Origin: Gnetum montanum
Taxonomy: Eukaryota; Streptophyta; Gnetopsida; Gnetales; Gnetaceae
Reading direction: 5' to 3'
Assembly: GCA_015680685.1 (NCBI GenBank)
Contig: MNCI01026504.1
Coordinates: 259,661-316,196, forward strand
Length of the DNA stretch: 56,536 nt
In this document: positions 11,188 through 24,135 of the stretch, piece by piece
How positions within the stretch are numbered: the first letter of the stretch is position 1
Layout of the letters: each line of letters opens with the position of its first letter
Translations under genes and position numbers: made by a program
The notes under the pieces: generated by a model
The model's database searches: none
What the model was told of the DNA's origin: nothing
The model's input: the letters and a program-made list of their open reading frames with translations, nothing else

Positions 11188-13711
11188 ATTGCACTCTACA
11201 GTTCTTGGTAGTCATTCATCCTTTAGGTTAGGTATTCGACTACTAATCTTTGATTAGTGAAATGTTGCCTAAGGACATTGAGTTTAGCATTCATTATTTT
11301 AAGTTTTTACTTGGTCTCCTTATGGTGCTTGAACTCAACCTCATACAACAAGTACAAGCTCACCACTTGCTTCTCCAAATCTGGCCTTGGCCTTTCAGTA
11401 GTTAGCATTCAAGTTTGCATAGCAGAGGTTGGAAAGCTTAATGTATTTAGTCATTTCCTTGATTTGTAGCTCCTTGAGGTAGACTTTAACTTTGTTGTAC
11501 GCATTTAGCCCATCAAAGATAGGTTACCACACGTCACCTCCTTGTTGGAGTTGCTAGAGGATGTCATTCACCTTTGCCTTTGCTAGTTTGATTTATTTTT
11601 CATTAATCTCTTTCTATAAGTCAACCTAGTCCCTATATGGTTTTTGACCCTTTCAAATTTAAGGGCCTTGTTCTTCCAGGAAACAATTTCAATTGCAAAT
11701 CTCTGACAAAAGGCACAAATCCCTTCCATCAAGAGATTACGATTCTCTACTACCAACCTTCTTACATCCATTATTACCTTGGCAAGCTACTTCTACTATT
11801 GTCTCATATATTAAACCATTTGCTCTTTTTGAAGCTTGATAGTATGTAGGTGATGATTATTCTTGGTTAGATTTGCATTCTCCTAGTGAACCTCTAACAA
11901 GTCCTGCTAAATGTTGTAGATGGTGGCATCAGCTAAGGATTGGTCAAAGATTTCCAACTCCTTTGCATATTCAACCTCTTGTAGTTTAGCCTAAAGTTGC
12001 TAAAAAGCTTCATACTTGGTTATTGCTTAACTGAGTATCATGGGATTAGCGAGGTGGGCTATAAGTTTTGCAACCTCCATAACCAAGCACTACTTCTCAG
12101 CTTTGGCTATTTTAAGTTGAGCCTTAGTGATGAGACACTTGTCCCTTGCCTCCAATAGTGCTAACTAGATAGTAATGATGTCATCCAGAAGGTTAGAGAC
12201 CTCTAGAATCAATTAATGGTTTTCCACTAGTTCTTCTAGCAACTCCTCATGCTAGGCCATGCTAAGCCTTCCACTTGCCATTTCTACAAACATCTACACA
12301 TCTTTGAGCATAAAACTATATGGCATAGATGCTACAAGAACATTCAAGGCTTCATCCACTTTGTTTGCAACCACCTTGACTACCATTTCCTACCCTTGGT
12401 GCTGCATCACCAAGATAGTTGCTCCATCTCCTTCCTCTAAGGGTACTAAAAAGGTAATGACATTTCTAGAGATTTGTAGGAATTGCTAGTATTTAGGAAT
12501 GGACACTGTTACCTCTTAAGCACTAGGATTTGAGCATGTGAGTGCCTACATTGATTGGGTAAAGAAAGTTAGCATCGTGTTCTCTAACTAATTTATTATA
12601 TGAGTTACCTTGTTTAGATGGCTCAAGGTTGGTTGGTAGATAGAGGGGTCACTAATCAAACTAGCTTGTTGCTACTGTAAGACCTATTCTTAGAGCTTTT
12701 GCATGTGCTGCATAGTAGCATGTGCCTCTAGTGTTATTTCATGAGTGGGTGATGGTGGTGGCTGCTCCTCTTCTTGAACTACCTTGGTAGACATCTTATC
12801 CTTCATCATCTCTACCCAAGAAGTGACAAGAGCATGACAAATGGTATTATTTGAATAGTGGGATATTCCTTCCCTTTTTCATAATTTATAAATTAAGCAT
12901 GGAAAGGGGGGTGTCTTCCTCCCATGTTCATTCTCCTTGAAGTTCTTCTCTATCTCGAGATAAATTAGCTATGGAAGATTGACTGAGAATTTTCTACTTA
13001 GAGCGATACATGCATCGGTAGAAAAGGTTGCTACCTTGCTTGGCCTCATCGTCAGATTGAGGTGAAAGGTCATGATCTTGAACTATGCTCATTCTACCAT
13101 TGTGAGTGCATCATACTCCTTATAATTAACTCTATAGCATCATTGAATCCAATTTTTTTCACACTTGGATCTACCTACATTGAAATTTCCACCAAGGTTG
13201 CCCCAGTTTCAGGCAACCCAAGGGCTTGAGAGATGGCCTCCACTAAGTAGGACACAGTAATGTCCTCGATCTTCACTGAAGCATCGGGCTACGCGTTGCA
13301 TCAAAACAGATACATCTCTTCCATGTACCACTCCCTGCTAGAAGTAATGATGGGCCACATGGGAGAGTTTTGATATCTGGTGGAGCAAACTCCAAAAAGG
13401 TTTTAAAGTTCATATCTTGAAGGATAGATTTGTGAACCTTCTTGGATGCAATTTGTCTTAGGTAGGCCTTCATCAAATTGGCCTCAAGGTTTGGCCTTAG
13501 TCTTAGTGCCTCATCTTGGTGGGATTACTCTATTGTAGCTTTGAGAATCTTTTGAACAAATTCTACTTTGAGCTCCTCATGAAGAGGTCTCATTGCATGG
13601 GTCTTGGCCACCTACTCCCAAGGTTGTTCTGATTGCTAGTCCCTTCTGGTTCTAGGCTACTTATCCTTTGGTTGGGATGGTCTTGCCTCTATGCTTTTCT
13701 TTAGGTGCCAT
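11188..13711 (-). pseudogene. Extra 3' ORF of element C, broken and incomplete
   Basis: The start codon (13711-13709) gives MAPKEKHRGK, the same start context as in B. The globular part keeps ITVSYLVEAISQALGLPETGATLVEIS and the WYMEEMYLF block. The coiled-coil half includes the LLMEGICAF and MDVRRLVVENR stretch near 11771. Position 11188 corresponds to about 1414 in B, so the last 300 or so coding bases are missing. It contains many stops. The role is unknown; conservation of gene order in three elements argues that it once mattered. Confidence 0.65.
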
Positions 13712-15429
13712 TTGTGATTAAAACATAATCAAGGATTAGCATGTGATATGTAACTTATAACTTTTAGGTACCTTATCTCTTTAGGTAGTTACACTTGGCT
13801 AAGTTGTGACTATGATAGATTTGATTACTTTAATATTATTTTATTATAATTTCATTTTAATGTCTACTAGAGTTTGTTGGAGAGGTTTAACTCTCATAAA
13901 TTAGTGACTTTGATATTATTTTATTAATTAAACCTTGTGGGAGTTAGAAAAAGTTTGAAAAATGTTTCGTAAAAAACCTAAGGTTTGTGGCCCCCATGAC
14001 ATATAGCTTACCTCTGATAGCTGTAGGACTAAAAAATACAGTAAATCGGATAAGGGGGTGGCAAGATATGATCTTTGGAAGGCTATGGGCTCTTGGAATG
14101 ACAAAAAATCCTTGTTTGTTTGGAAGTAAATGGAAAAAATGACAAAGTATTGTGCTATATTTATAGTTTTTTTTGTGTTGCATCGATAAGATCTCATTGA
14201 TACAGTGGACTATGTCAATAGGATCTTGTCGATGTGGCTAAAGCCAAAAATATTTTCTTTAAAAACCAGGTCAAAACAAGGAATTTCTTTTAATAAAATT
14301 GGAGTCTAGAGGAAGCCAATGAAGCTAAGAACATGATGAAATGCATGAAGAAGGCTAGATAATTCACAAAAAAGGAGATTCGATTAGGAGAATGATAGAA
14401 AAATGCCATGAAGGAGTGAACAACTAAATGTAACCTATGTGGAGCAAAAAAGATTTGAATGCATAAATGCCTAAGGGATAAGTAACTTAACTAACCAAAC
14501 TAAGGTGTATGTCTCCCCATAGTAGGCTCATGCCCTTAATGCCCTTGCATGCCCTCAAACTAAGGAGTTTGTGGACCCCATGGGTGACTAATGGTTATGG
14601 TAAGTTAAGGACCAAATCACCAAAGAGACTATATAAAAATTTTGACACATCAAACTAAGGCATTGAACAAAACATGAAAAAAAGAGGTAGTGAGGTGAGA
14701 TATGGAAAGTAGAGATGGATGAGGTGAAGAGTGGAATGGAGTCCTATATTGTGGTCACATGAAGTCCCTTGTGGATTTTGTGATTAATATGATCCAATAA
14801 CATCCATCCTTAGTCCAAATTAAAACCAACCACTTTTAATGACTTTGCATTAACACTCCAATACTAGTTCACCTCCTCAAGGCACAAGAATATCTTCACA
14901 GATCAATCACCATTCCTAAAAGAGAGGAAAAGAGAAGGAGGAAGTTAGATGGGCCTTAGTTAGAGGGGACCNATATGGATTCTATCATTAAATTTTGATG
15001 TTAATAACTAAGACATGGTTTTATTTTCATAATAATAGGTAGTGACTCCATGTCATCCATCCATCCATAAAACTATATAATATTCCCTTGTTTTGGAAAT
15101 ATGCAATCCCTTCTTAAATGAAACTTTGAAAAGAACTTGTGACCTTGGTAGTTTCCAAACTTGGAAAGGATTAAATGGATAGACCATGGTATGATTTCAA
15201 GATGATTTGATGCTCTTTGTATTTGCCTACCCTCTTGGATGCATTAATGTTCGCATGGATTTCTCACCATTCCACNGTAAATAAAGTAAACTATAGAAGA
15301 AATTGTACAATATTTAAGAAAGAAAAAAAATAAACTAAAAAACATTGTAAAACAAAAAGAGAAAAACTAAGGATCCACTTCAATTAATCAGCATCGATGA
15401 CCATCTCTCTTATGACTAAGTTGGAAGGA
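13712..15429 (-). other. Element C spacer with internal promoter and two gaps
   Basis: No coding potential was found. It is collinear with 3953-5765 of B. Single Ns at 14972 and 15276 mark unresolved or closed gaps, so the true length is unknown. Near the right end a T-rich tract in sense (15390-15300) corresponds to the post-integrase tract in A and B. Confidence 0.55.
14154..14235 (-). promoter_or_regulatory. Internal U3-like promoter of element C
   Basis: In sense CTATAAATATAGC lies at 14166-14154, about 445 bases before the extra-ORF start. Upstream are TCGACAAGATCCTATTGACAT, cut here as TCGACAAGATC then CTATTGACATAG, plus TCAATGAGATC and TTATCGATG. The C LTR U3 (about 23120-23040) has GATCCTATCAACATG and CCCATCAATAGAG at a similar distance from CCTATAAATACG. 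The shared GATCCTAT-YRACAT core is the clearest LTR-to-internal match among the three elements. Confidence 0.65.
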
Positions 15430-16760
15430 GGAGATCCAAAAAATTAAGCGTGCATGTCCATCTGCTAAGGTGTTTTGGTCACTGGTTCTCTTAGGTTCAT
15501 GGAAAATTTTGATTTATTTCATGTTGGCTAGTAGTTTCTTATTTGTTATTTCAAGCTTGTAGATTAACATGACCCCAAAAGGAAAGGTTTTGTAGAAAAT
15601 ATAAGGCTACTCCCACAACATTTGGAACTTAGTTCTTCATGGTACGTGTGTGGGATTCTAGTAGATGATCCTATATCTTGGTTGAAATTTTACTTTCCTT
15701 ATTGTAAGGTCATGATGATATTTGTTGAATGCCTTGTGCAACTCATTAGATGATAGGGCTACCAATTAGTTCTCGTCTAGCAAGTTGAGGTTCATCAACC
15801 TTTCTCTCTATGTTAGACTTAGGTCAAGGTTAAAGTCACAAGCTATTGATAATATATGGAGCTCCATTTGAATTGGAAGAGTTGGGAATTTCCTATACAC
15901 AAGATCATAGGGAGAGTAGCCAATAGGAAGATTTCAATTAGAGTGGTAGGTCCAAAGGGCATCATTGAGTTTCGTGCTCCAATCACTCCTATATTTACTA
16001 ATGGTTCTTGTTAGTATTTTTGTTATCTTTCTATTTGTGACCTTAGCTTAACCATTGGCTTGGGAATGGTAGGATGTTATTAATTTCTATTTAACCCCAA
16101 AGCTTTGCATAAGCTTTCAAAAGGTAGTGCCTATGAAATGAGTATCATTATCAGAAATAAGTGCCATGGCATTCCAAACTTATTTATAACATATTGTTGC
16201 ACAAACCAAGTAGCCATAGAAGATGTGAAATTGGTGACGACTATAGTTTTGCTCATTTCATACAATAGTAAACAACAACTATGATGTACACCTTTCTATT
16301 CAACATGGGTATGATTGAACCCATGAAATCATTACTCCAAGTATCGAATAGCTCTAGTGGTTGGATCCACTGCTGAGGTTCCTCCATATGAGTGATCATT
16401 TCACCATCACATTGGTAGTGTTCATAGGAGTGGATGAAGTGGTGAGCATCCCTAAAAAGTATTGGCTAATAATACCCTACCATGAGGATTTTAATGGTTA
16501 GGTGTCTTCTAGCATAGTGTCCCCCATAAGGACCCTCATGAGGATCTTGGAGAATGTGCAATTGATCAATATCAAGTACACACCAACAAACTAGGCCATC
16601 GACACACACCTTGTAAAGGGGTCTATTGATTTCCATGAAGTGTTTTACCTGGTGAAGAAACTATTATTTATTCCTATGGCATCTCCTAAGTGAGTAGGTA
16701 GGTGAGAATGCCATCATACTAGTTGGTTATAGTGGACATATGTTTAGTTATAACACTAGC
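15430..16760 (-). pseudogene. Element C integrase, broken
   Basis: Collinear with the integrase of B: the His/Cys zinc region near 16530-16400, the GxDFMGxI-like core near 16330, a decayed DNGTHF counterpart near 16170, and the C-terminal GDxV and GPY region near 15700-15560. It is more decayed than in A and B, with numerous stops and small indels, so no open frame of useful length remains. Gene order and neighbours (RNase H upstream, T-rich tract downstream) support the call. Confidence 0.7.
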
Positions 16761-18500
16761 AAAAAGGGGTTCATCAAGAAACTAATTTGATAGTGGGCTC
16801 TCCTCCTTTTTATTATCCCATCTTAACCAAGACAAGTGATCAGAAACGATGTTCTCAGTCCTTTTTCAATCTACCATTGTAAGATTGAATTCCTATAAGA
16901 TCACCAGCCACCATATGACATGGGAGCTCATTATTGATTTATTCATTAGAAACTAAATTGCACTATGGTTTGTGTGCATGAACACCTTGTACCTAAGCAC
17001 ATAGTGCCTAAATTTCTCCAAGGTGAACACCACCACCATCGATTCCTTTTCTATTGTGGTGTAGTTCAATTGTGCACCCACAATGCTTCTGCTTGCATAG
17101 TGGATCTAGTAAGGACATTTTTGATCATCCAATTATGTGAGAACATCTCCTAAGGAATAATTGAAAGCATCTATCATGATGTGAAAGGGTTTGGATTAAT
17201 TAGGTGCTTGGAGAATTAGAGTTTCCATAAGCTTCTCTTTGAACTGCTAGAATGTACATGTGCATTCCTTGATCTAGACAAATGGAGCATCCTTCTTTGT
17301 TAGCTCCACCAACAATTTAGCAATCTTAGAGAAATTCTCAATCAATTGCTGATAGTAGCTAGTGTGTGCAAGGAACGACCTCACATCTTTAACTATTTCT
17401 AGTTGTTTGGTAATTCCTTAGATGAACCTTATTTTTTCAAGATCCACCTCAATCTCTTTTTCTAAAATCCTATGCCCCAACATAATGCCTTCTTAGATCA
17501 TTAAGTGGCTTTTTTGCTAATTGAGCCTAAGGTTTGTCTCTACATACCTTTTAGCACTTGCTCAAGATGGTCCAAGGCTTGCTTAAATGTAGCCCCATAG
17601 GTGGACAAGTCACCCATGAACACTTCCATCCCACTACCAATCTGCTATTGGAAGATGCTCAGGACAAGGTGTTAGAAAGTGGCAAGGGCATTGTATAGGC
17701 TGAATGACATCTTTCTATATGCAAAAGTTCCCCAAGGACTCATGAATGTGGTTTTGGTCTAATCCTCTAGTGTGATATGAATTTGGTTATAGGCACTATA
17801 ACCATCCAGAAAGCTATAGTAGTAATGCCTAAAAGTAGTATCCAACACCTGGTTCACAAATGGCAACGAAAAGTGATCTTTGTATGTTTCCATGTTCAAC
17901 AACTTGAAATAAATGTAGATCCTCCATTTTTCACCTTTCTTTGGGACTATCACAAGTGGGTTAACCCACTTACTATTCACAATGGGATAGATGAACCTTA
18001 CCTTGAGGACTTGTTAAATATCCTCTTCCATGATTTGCTTTAGTTTGGGATTCAACTATTATTGTAACTACCTTTTTGGCTTAATAGAAGGGTCCATCTA
18101 GAGGCAATGTTGGCATATCCTAGGATCAATTCTAGTGAGTTTAGGATATGACCAAGAAAAGGCTATTGGCTATTTGTTGACCACCTCCAATAGTTTCCTT
18201 TTCAGTGCAATAGCAAGGTTAGCATTGATAAGAACTAGCTTGTCATTTTTTAGAAAGGCATACTCCATTCTAGCTAGTAGAGTTTTCAACTCAAGGGGCT
18301 TCTGTTTAAAACTTTCAACTATCTCCAACTCTCCCTAATTGGTATCATCAAGTTAATTGGAGAGTTGGTGATGGATTTGCTCCATCTCATTCATGCCTTC
18401 AATGTAGGTGCTTATAAGGTTCTTAGTCTATTCCATGTAGAGAGTTGAGCTGCTATCAAGTTTAGATGTTAGCCACTTGATGTCGTTGTATTTTATGGTT
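16761..18500 (-). pseudogene. Element C reverse transcriptase and RNase H, broken
   Basis: In sense: QKPLELKTLLARMEYAFL near 18310, PRICQH, PIVNSKWVNPLVIVPKKGEKW (17990-17925), LPFVNQVLDTTFRHYYYSFL and DGYSAYNQIHI. The catalytic box near 17625 reads VFMGDLSTY, so the first Asp of the FMDDF motif has become Gly. RNase H follows, with DAFNYSLGD-like text near 17170 and the HTNH-like region near 16970. Frame interruptions are frequent. The lost catalytic Asp alone would inactivate it. Confidence 0.75.
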
Positions 18501-18559
18501 ATTGTGTACAGGAACCTTTGAATTTCTGTTACATTGACATACTATTTGCATGCTGTAAT

Positions 18560-19060
18560 TGATGTGCTTTTTATAGTCCATAATTTCTTCACATAGTTGC
18601 ACCCTATGTCACTGTACACGATGCATGGAACACACTTTCTCTTGATCTTTCCAAAATCATTTTCCTTAAAAATTTCTAAGGGGAGGTCTCTGATTCATAA
18701 TCATGCATCTATTATGCTCAAACAATCCCTTTCCTTAATGATAGGACCCCTTGCAGTTTTCTATATGAATTACTAGGAAGTTAGTAGGATAGGACCACCC
18801 AAAGTTGGTGGTTACAAAGTCATCCATCAATCCTAAGGAAATTATGATGGATTGATATACCAACTTAAGATAAATCTTGCTCTTCTTGAAAGGAGGTAGG
18901 TTCTAGGCTTCATATATTTCTTGGGAGATTAAATTCGCATCAAAACCTATGTCTATAAGAGCCTTGTTCATAGCGATTTGCAAGTAAATTAGGGGACTCT
19001 CAAGATTAGATCTTTTCCTAGGAAGGTAACCAACCTTTATCTAATTAATGATTGCATGGG
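18560..19060 (-). pseudogene. Element C aspartic protease, broken
   Basis: In sense: ESPLIYLQIAMNKALIDIGF, then NLISQEIYEA, LPPFKKSKIYLKLVYQS, GLMDDFVTT and GWSYPTNFLVI. These line up one for one with the element A protease (ALLDLSSGINLIPQEMY, LPPLKKSNIHLELAD, GWSYPTDFLVI). The active-site triad is decayed to DIG (about 18960). The usual ILGRxWL-like flap partner is lost. The region lies between gag and RT as in other Ty3/gypsy elements. Confidence 0.65.
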
Positions 19061-19699
19061 TTAGCATGAAAGTATGCACTTTGGAAGACATTTGATTTGA
19101 TGGGCTTTCAAATGTTGGAGTAGAGGATGAGAAAGAAGTAGGGTCATCAGCCACAAGTGTTTGTGAAGGCTTAAAAGGACTATTGGTTTAGAAGAAAGGT
19201 CTTTTTTAGGGTTTATTTTCTAAACCACTTGACTAGGGAGTTAACTGTAAGTTAACAAACCTTATGACATTTCTTTGCTATGAATGGGCAAGAATTTCAC
19301 CCTGCATGAATGGAGCTAGTGGTAATGGAGTTAAGGGTGGAGGTACATGTGCAAAAGGATGAGGAGGATAGAATGGAAATGGAGATTTCCCTCTTGGAGA
19401 TTGAGCTCTATAGTATTCAAGAGGGTAGTGGTGGTGTTGGAAAGATGCATGACTGGAAGAGTCATGCGAAGGAATTAGTTGTTGAACATAGTACCCATAT
19501 GGATTTGGCTATTGGTAAAGGTATTGCTACCTTGGTGATGACATCCCTCATGACTATGGATGCTACCACTACTAGTACTACTCATGAGGTTGTGGTGGAG
19601 CTCCACTTAAATAGTAGGCTTTTTGTTGGTAGAACTACCTTTAGTTGCCTTGAGGATAAGGTAGCCTCTTGGGTGCTTGCCTTCTTGCTAATCTAAGAT

Positions 19700-22152
19700 T
19701 CAATGTGTACACCCCAGACTTCTACAAGTGTGACACAATGGGGCAACATCCCTTAGGATGCTTGTATTGGTAGATGTCACATTCACCATCATCATCTATC
19801 TTAGATTCTACAACCTTTTCAACAACAACAGCTTTTCCCTTGTCCCTTTGATGGGCACGTTCAGCTTCTTTCATTCTTCTATGGTCACAACCACTACCTT
19901 GCTCTTTAGACTCTACAGTAATTCTAAGGGTAGTTTGGAATTTTTTATCTAAAGAATCCCATATTTTGCCTACCTTGGTTGATATTTTAGAAATAGATTT
20001 GAGGATCAACAAGGTTTTACATTGCACTGGTTCATCAAGTGATGTGTCCTCCTCGTTGTCGCAAAATCAGACTTCCATTTTTTAGATGGAAGGACTCTAG
20101 CTGTACTTCTCTGCACTTTCCCTTTTTCTCAATTCACCTTCTTCTTTGGCTACCTACTCAACCAGCCTTTGGATTTGATGGATCCTCAATTCTAAAAGTC
20201 TCCCTTGGGCATAGACCCCTAGAGGACTCCTCATTTATGTTTTAAGTACATCTATGATATGGAGGAGTTGCTTCCTTTGAGAAAAGCCATGGCTTGGGCA
20301 CCTATGTAACATAGAGTAATATATGCCCATGGCCACATCTAAGGATTCATGTGTTCCTTCTCTCCACCCTTGGATTTGCTTCCTTAGATTAGACACTTGG
20401 GAGTACATTTGATACTTTTTAGTGAAGAGTTTATACATCATACTCCATTGCTTAATTGATTTTGGTTCTAAGGACCAATACTAGCTTTCAGCCTCCTTGA
20501 TGAGTGCCCTAGGAAGTAGCTTTAGTTTTTGCCATTTATTTTCAACATTTTTCAAGATATAGGTGTCATGAAAAGCTTGAAGATGATTTTGTGGATCTGA
20601 GTTGTATCCCCCTTCAAACATGGGAATATTGTTCATATTCAACCATTTGATTTTACTATCTTTTATATGCCTCATTGGAATCCTCATGGCCTCTGCAATG
20701 TTCAGCATGTTACTTGTTGCAAGTAAAGGCTCATTACAGTCATAGCCCCTATGATAACCATGATGCCTATGATGCCCTTTGCTGCTTCTTCATTCATGAT
20801 GGTGGACCTCCCTTAATTTAACAGAGAGTAATATGTGCCCATGGCCACATCCAAGGATTCATCTGTTCCTTGTCTTCACCCTTGGATCTGCTTCCTTAGA
20901 TTAGACACCTAGTAGTATGTTTGATACTTTTTAGTGAAGAGTTCAAGCATCATACTTCGTTGCCTAATTGATTCTAGTTTTAAGGACCAGTACTAGCTTT
21001 CAACCTCCTTGATGAGTGCCCTAGGAAATAACTTTATTTTTTGTCATTTATATTCAAGGTTTTATAAGACATAGGTATTGTGAAAGGCTTGAAGATGATT
21101 TTGTGGATCTAAGTTGTATCCCCCTTCAAACTTTGGGATATTGTTCATATTTAACCATTTGATTTTGCTGTCTTTTACATGCCTTGTTGGAATCCTCATG
21201 GCATCTGCAATGTTTAGCATGTTTCTTGTTGCAAGTAAATGCTCATCATAGTCATAGCCCCTATGATGGCCATGATGCCTATGATGCCCTCTGCTACCTC
21301 TTCATTCATGGTGGTGGACCTCCCTTAATTGCCATGCAATTGGTCTCTACTATTTCGATGGGCCCCATGATCATCTTTGTCCCACCGATCACCTCCATCA
21401 TCACCTCATCCTTTGCAGCTTTGGTCAGAGGTAGAGGAGGAAGAAGATGAGAATGTTAAAGATGAAGAGGAAGGGAAGTTAGCACCATCATGGTGACTGC
21501 TACTTCCTCTTCTTAGGTTATAGCCATATTCACCATGTCTATCTTTGTCATGGTGCTTATCTTGGTTCCTACCTTGAATCCCTTCCTTGGAGCCCCCATG
21601 GTCATGAGACGTGTCCTTCCCTAAACCAAGGTTGTTTACAGTGGATTGTAAATTTTGGTTAGGGCTCCTTTCATCAAAGAAGAGAGGAGAAGAATCAGTG
21701 TTTTAAGAATCCCCAAAGAAGGGATCCTCTCCTTCCTTTTGGCCTAGCAAGAACAAGGGGTTTGTAAACCATTTCCTCTTTGATGCCTTGTAGTGAATCT
21801 CCTATTGTCGATATTTCTTTTGTTATGCCTCAATAGGATGATAATCATGATAGTCATGGTCTTGCATAATGCACTCTGCATTAAGCCCTATGATGCCCAA
21901 TTTCATGAGAGTTTGGAGTAGCATCATAGGAACTAATTGATCAAGCAACAACACAATATTTCCCTTCATGTTCCTTCATCACAGTTGTTCATCTTAATGT
22001 AGAATGAAGATGAAGTTTGGAACATACTCATCAGGATGAGTATAGACGACTTGCATTGCTAGGTTATTAGCTATTTTGATCCTTCATGCCTTTGCTAACT
22101 GGATCTGTCTTCATATGTTGGTAGAGAATATCCCCTGTGAAAAGAAGCCATA
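19700..22152 (-). pseudogene. Element C gag, broken, with internal duplication
   Basis: The start ATG (22152-22150) gives MASFHRGYSLPTYEDRSS, parallel to the gag starts of A and B. An N-terminal region with HPDEYVPNF-like text, a His/Asp/Arg-rich and Ser-rich stretch (about 21600-21400) and the capsid domain follow: MLNIAEAMRIPMRH, FEGGYNSDPQNHLQAFHD and VSNLRKQIQGWREGTHESLD. The zinc knuckle CDIYQYKHPKGCC (about 19790-19750) has its second Cys changed to Tyr. The capsid segment is present twice in tandem (see repeat). Gag would package the RNA. Frames are broken repeatedly. Confidence 0.75.
20309..21330. repeat. Tandem duplication of about 511 bp inside element C gag
   Basis: Copy one runs about 20309-20820, copy two about 20821-21330. 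Both begin ACAKAGAGTAATATRTGCCC and both end with GGTGGACCTCCCTTAATT; each includes the WQKLKLLPRAL, GGYNSD and RIPMRH capsid segments. The copies differ at scattered positions, so the duplication is old. It lengthens gag by about 170 codons' worth of capsid sequence. Confidence 0.85.
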
Positions 22153-22283
22153 TTGGATTGGAAGAAAAATAGTGTGCTTTTGTTACTATTATTATTTTTC
22201 TTAATGATGTTAGCTTTTGGGTTTGTTACAACATCGTTGTATAATTTCACTAACTCTTAGGTAGCACATGTAGCTAACTAAAG

Positions 22284-22301
22284 TTCCTGGCAATGATGCC
22301 A
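22284..22301 (-). other. Primer-binding site of element C
   Basis: In sense TGGCATCATTGCCAGGAA, one base after the LTR end CTCATCA. It matches the tRNA-Asp-type site TGGCGCCGTTGCCGGGGA at 13 of 18 positions, and all five differences are C-to-T or G-to-A. Confidence 0.75.
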
Positions 22302-22302
22302 A

Positions 22303-23163
22303 TGATGAGCAATGAGCAATCCCTACGCCCAACCATACAAATCACTAGCATTCACTAAGTGATTCGGTTGAATTTTGTAGACTTTAGCTCTCTAAGTACT
22401 CTGGGTCTAAGTAGTGAAGTTAATGGACCCAATCATTGTCTTAGTTTGACTTGTAAAGTGCAAAGGTATGGTTAAGTGTAACTGAAGCATATGATTTTTT
22501 TCATTTTATATTTTTCATTTAATTAGCCTCAGTGCCAAGAATAAAGTAATTAAATGTTTAATTAATCTAATAACTAACTAATGCTTAGCTAATCCTAACA
22601 TAAGCATTTGTTCCCATTTGTCGTGCACATCTTGAACATGTTCCAATGCTAATGGGTTACCAAGCGTTAACTGCTACTAGGATTACCAAGTGTTAAGTGT
22701 ACGTTCCAGATGGTCATATTTATGTGTATTAATTATCCTAAATCAATAAATTAATTAAATGCATTAAATTAAATTACATAAATAATAAATGCATTAAGTA
22801 AACATTAGGCTAAGCCCAAGTGTTGCAAGATTTATGAAGAAAGCTCATCTTTATTGTTGGTCACACCGAGGTGGTCAAGTACATCCATGCTCGAAAAAGA
22901 TTCATATACTTCTCACTCCTACTTTGGGCACTTAGAAAATATTCTAACTCTTGAACAAACAAACTAAAAGAACTTTGCTATGCTACTATTGAATGGATGC
23001 CATAAATGCAGTTGGTGAGTACGTATTTATAGGCAATATAGAATGCTATGTTGACAAGTACCTGTAGACATAGCAAACCCTCTATTGATGGGATCATGTT
23101 GATAGGATCCCATCAACATGGCTGACATACAACTCCTCAGCAAGAAATGACCATGATCCAAGG
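22303..23163 (-). repeat. Element C 5' LTR
   Basis: In sense it ends CTCATCA at 22303. It carries GAACATGTT, GGTTACCAAGCGTTAA, the AATAAAGATGAGC signal near 22855, and CCTATAAATACG near 23035. The U3 end near 23150-23163 is degenerate (TGGATCATGG-like instead of TGATGA), so the boundary is approximate. Its right part is included in the tandem duplication with flank. Confidence 0.7.
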
Positions 23164-24135
23164 ATGAACTATGAGTGATGATCTAGGATGAATCATGACC
23201 CATCGTTAGAAACGTACCATGTCCAAGATGAACTATGCTTATGAATTGAGTTATGATTCAAGATAAATCATAACATATAGAGATACCTACAGGGTTCCAT
23301 AATAGAAGAAGGTCCTTATCCTCTACTTATCCTTGAAATTGCATCTTCCAATTCAATTTTTTTAATAATCATAAGTGGAGACTAGGTCTTGATATTTGAT
23401 CATTAGTTATGGTGTTTAGCCATGGGTTGTGGTTAGCTTGTTACTAGATCATGATATCGTACCACTAGTCATGGTCCTATAAATACATAGGAGAAAAGAT
23501 TACTAAGAAATAATAAGTTAATCATTGTCTTTAAAAATTTTAGAAGGGGCTTCCCATGAGTTATTGTGAGGTTGTGATCAGTTGTCATGTTATGATAAGG
23601 TCATGATTTTACAAGAAAGTAAAAAGTAATAGAATCATGAAATTTGAACAATAATTGGACAAATTTTATGTTTCTAACCTCACATGCAAGACTTAAAATA
23701 ATATATATGACCTATGAACATATTAATGTAAGTTTGACTTATGTGGAAAACATCAAACATATTTGTGAAACATGCAAAAAAAAAAAAAAATACAAACATA
23801 ACAAAATCTCTTAATTCTCACTCAAATGACCTTTCATACATTAAGAAACTAAAATTAAATATGAGAGAATACTTCTTAGAAGCATTAGATGCTTACAACA
23901 TGACATTACAAGGATGGGTGTAAAACCCTACTTGAACCTTAAGCAAGCATATGAAAAAAGGGAGAAACTAAATTAAATTTGAAACTTAGGACTAAATCCC
24001 TTCAAATTAAACATAAATCTACTTCCTGTTCAATTCTTTAAAGGAAATATGAAAAAACATGCAATAAACTTTAAGTTCTTGTGAGAACATGAAATATGTA
24101 AAAATTGTATGATAAACATGTAAATAAGCATAAAA
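22489..24135. repeat. Segmental tandem duplication, copy 1 (about 1.65 kb)
   Basis: The unit runs from ATATGATTTTTTTCATTTTATA to TAAATAAGCATAAAAG and covers part of the C LTR plus about 970 bases of flank. No gene is visible in the flank 23164-24135, which contains an A15 run near 23776 and the phrase CATGATATCGTACCACTAGTCATGG. Copy 2 starts at once at 24136. Copies share nearly all text. Confidence 0.9.

Larger units (their letters stand above)
11188..23163 (-). mobile_element. Element C: older Athila/Tat-type gypsy element, 5' LTR to extra ORF
   Basis: In sense: 5' LTR (22303 to about 23163), tRNA-Asp-like primer site, gag with an internal tandem duplication, protease, RT, RNase H, integrase, spacer and extra ORF. 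It stops at 11188, where the TGATGA terminus of the B 5' LTR begins. The polypurine tract, the last part of the extra ORF and the 3' LTR are absent. This fits B having inserted into C, with the rest of C beyond the left edge. A deletion in a tandem LTR-sharing array is the alternative. The right boundary is uncertain by about 30 bases. Confidence 0.75.

Noticed and set aside
19310-19696. Plus-strand frame of 128 codons rich in E, V and T
   Set aside because: Antisense to the Pro/Tyr-rich end of the C gag region, which is coding on the minus strand in all relatives.
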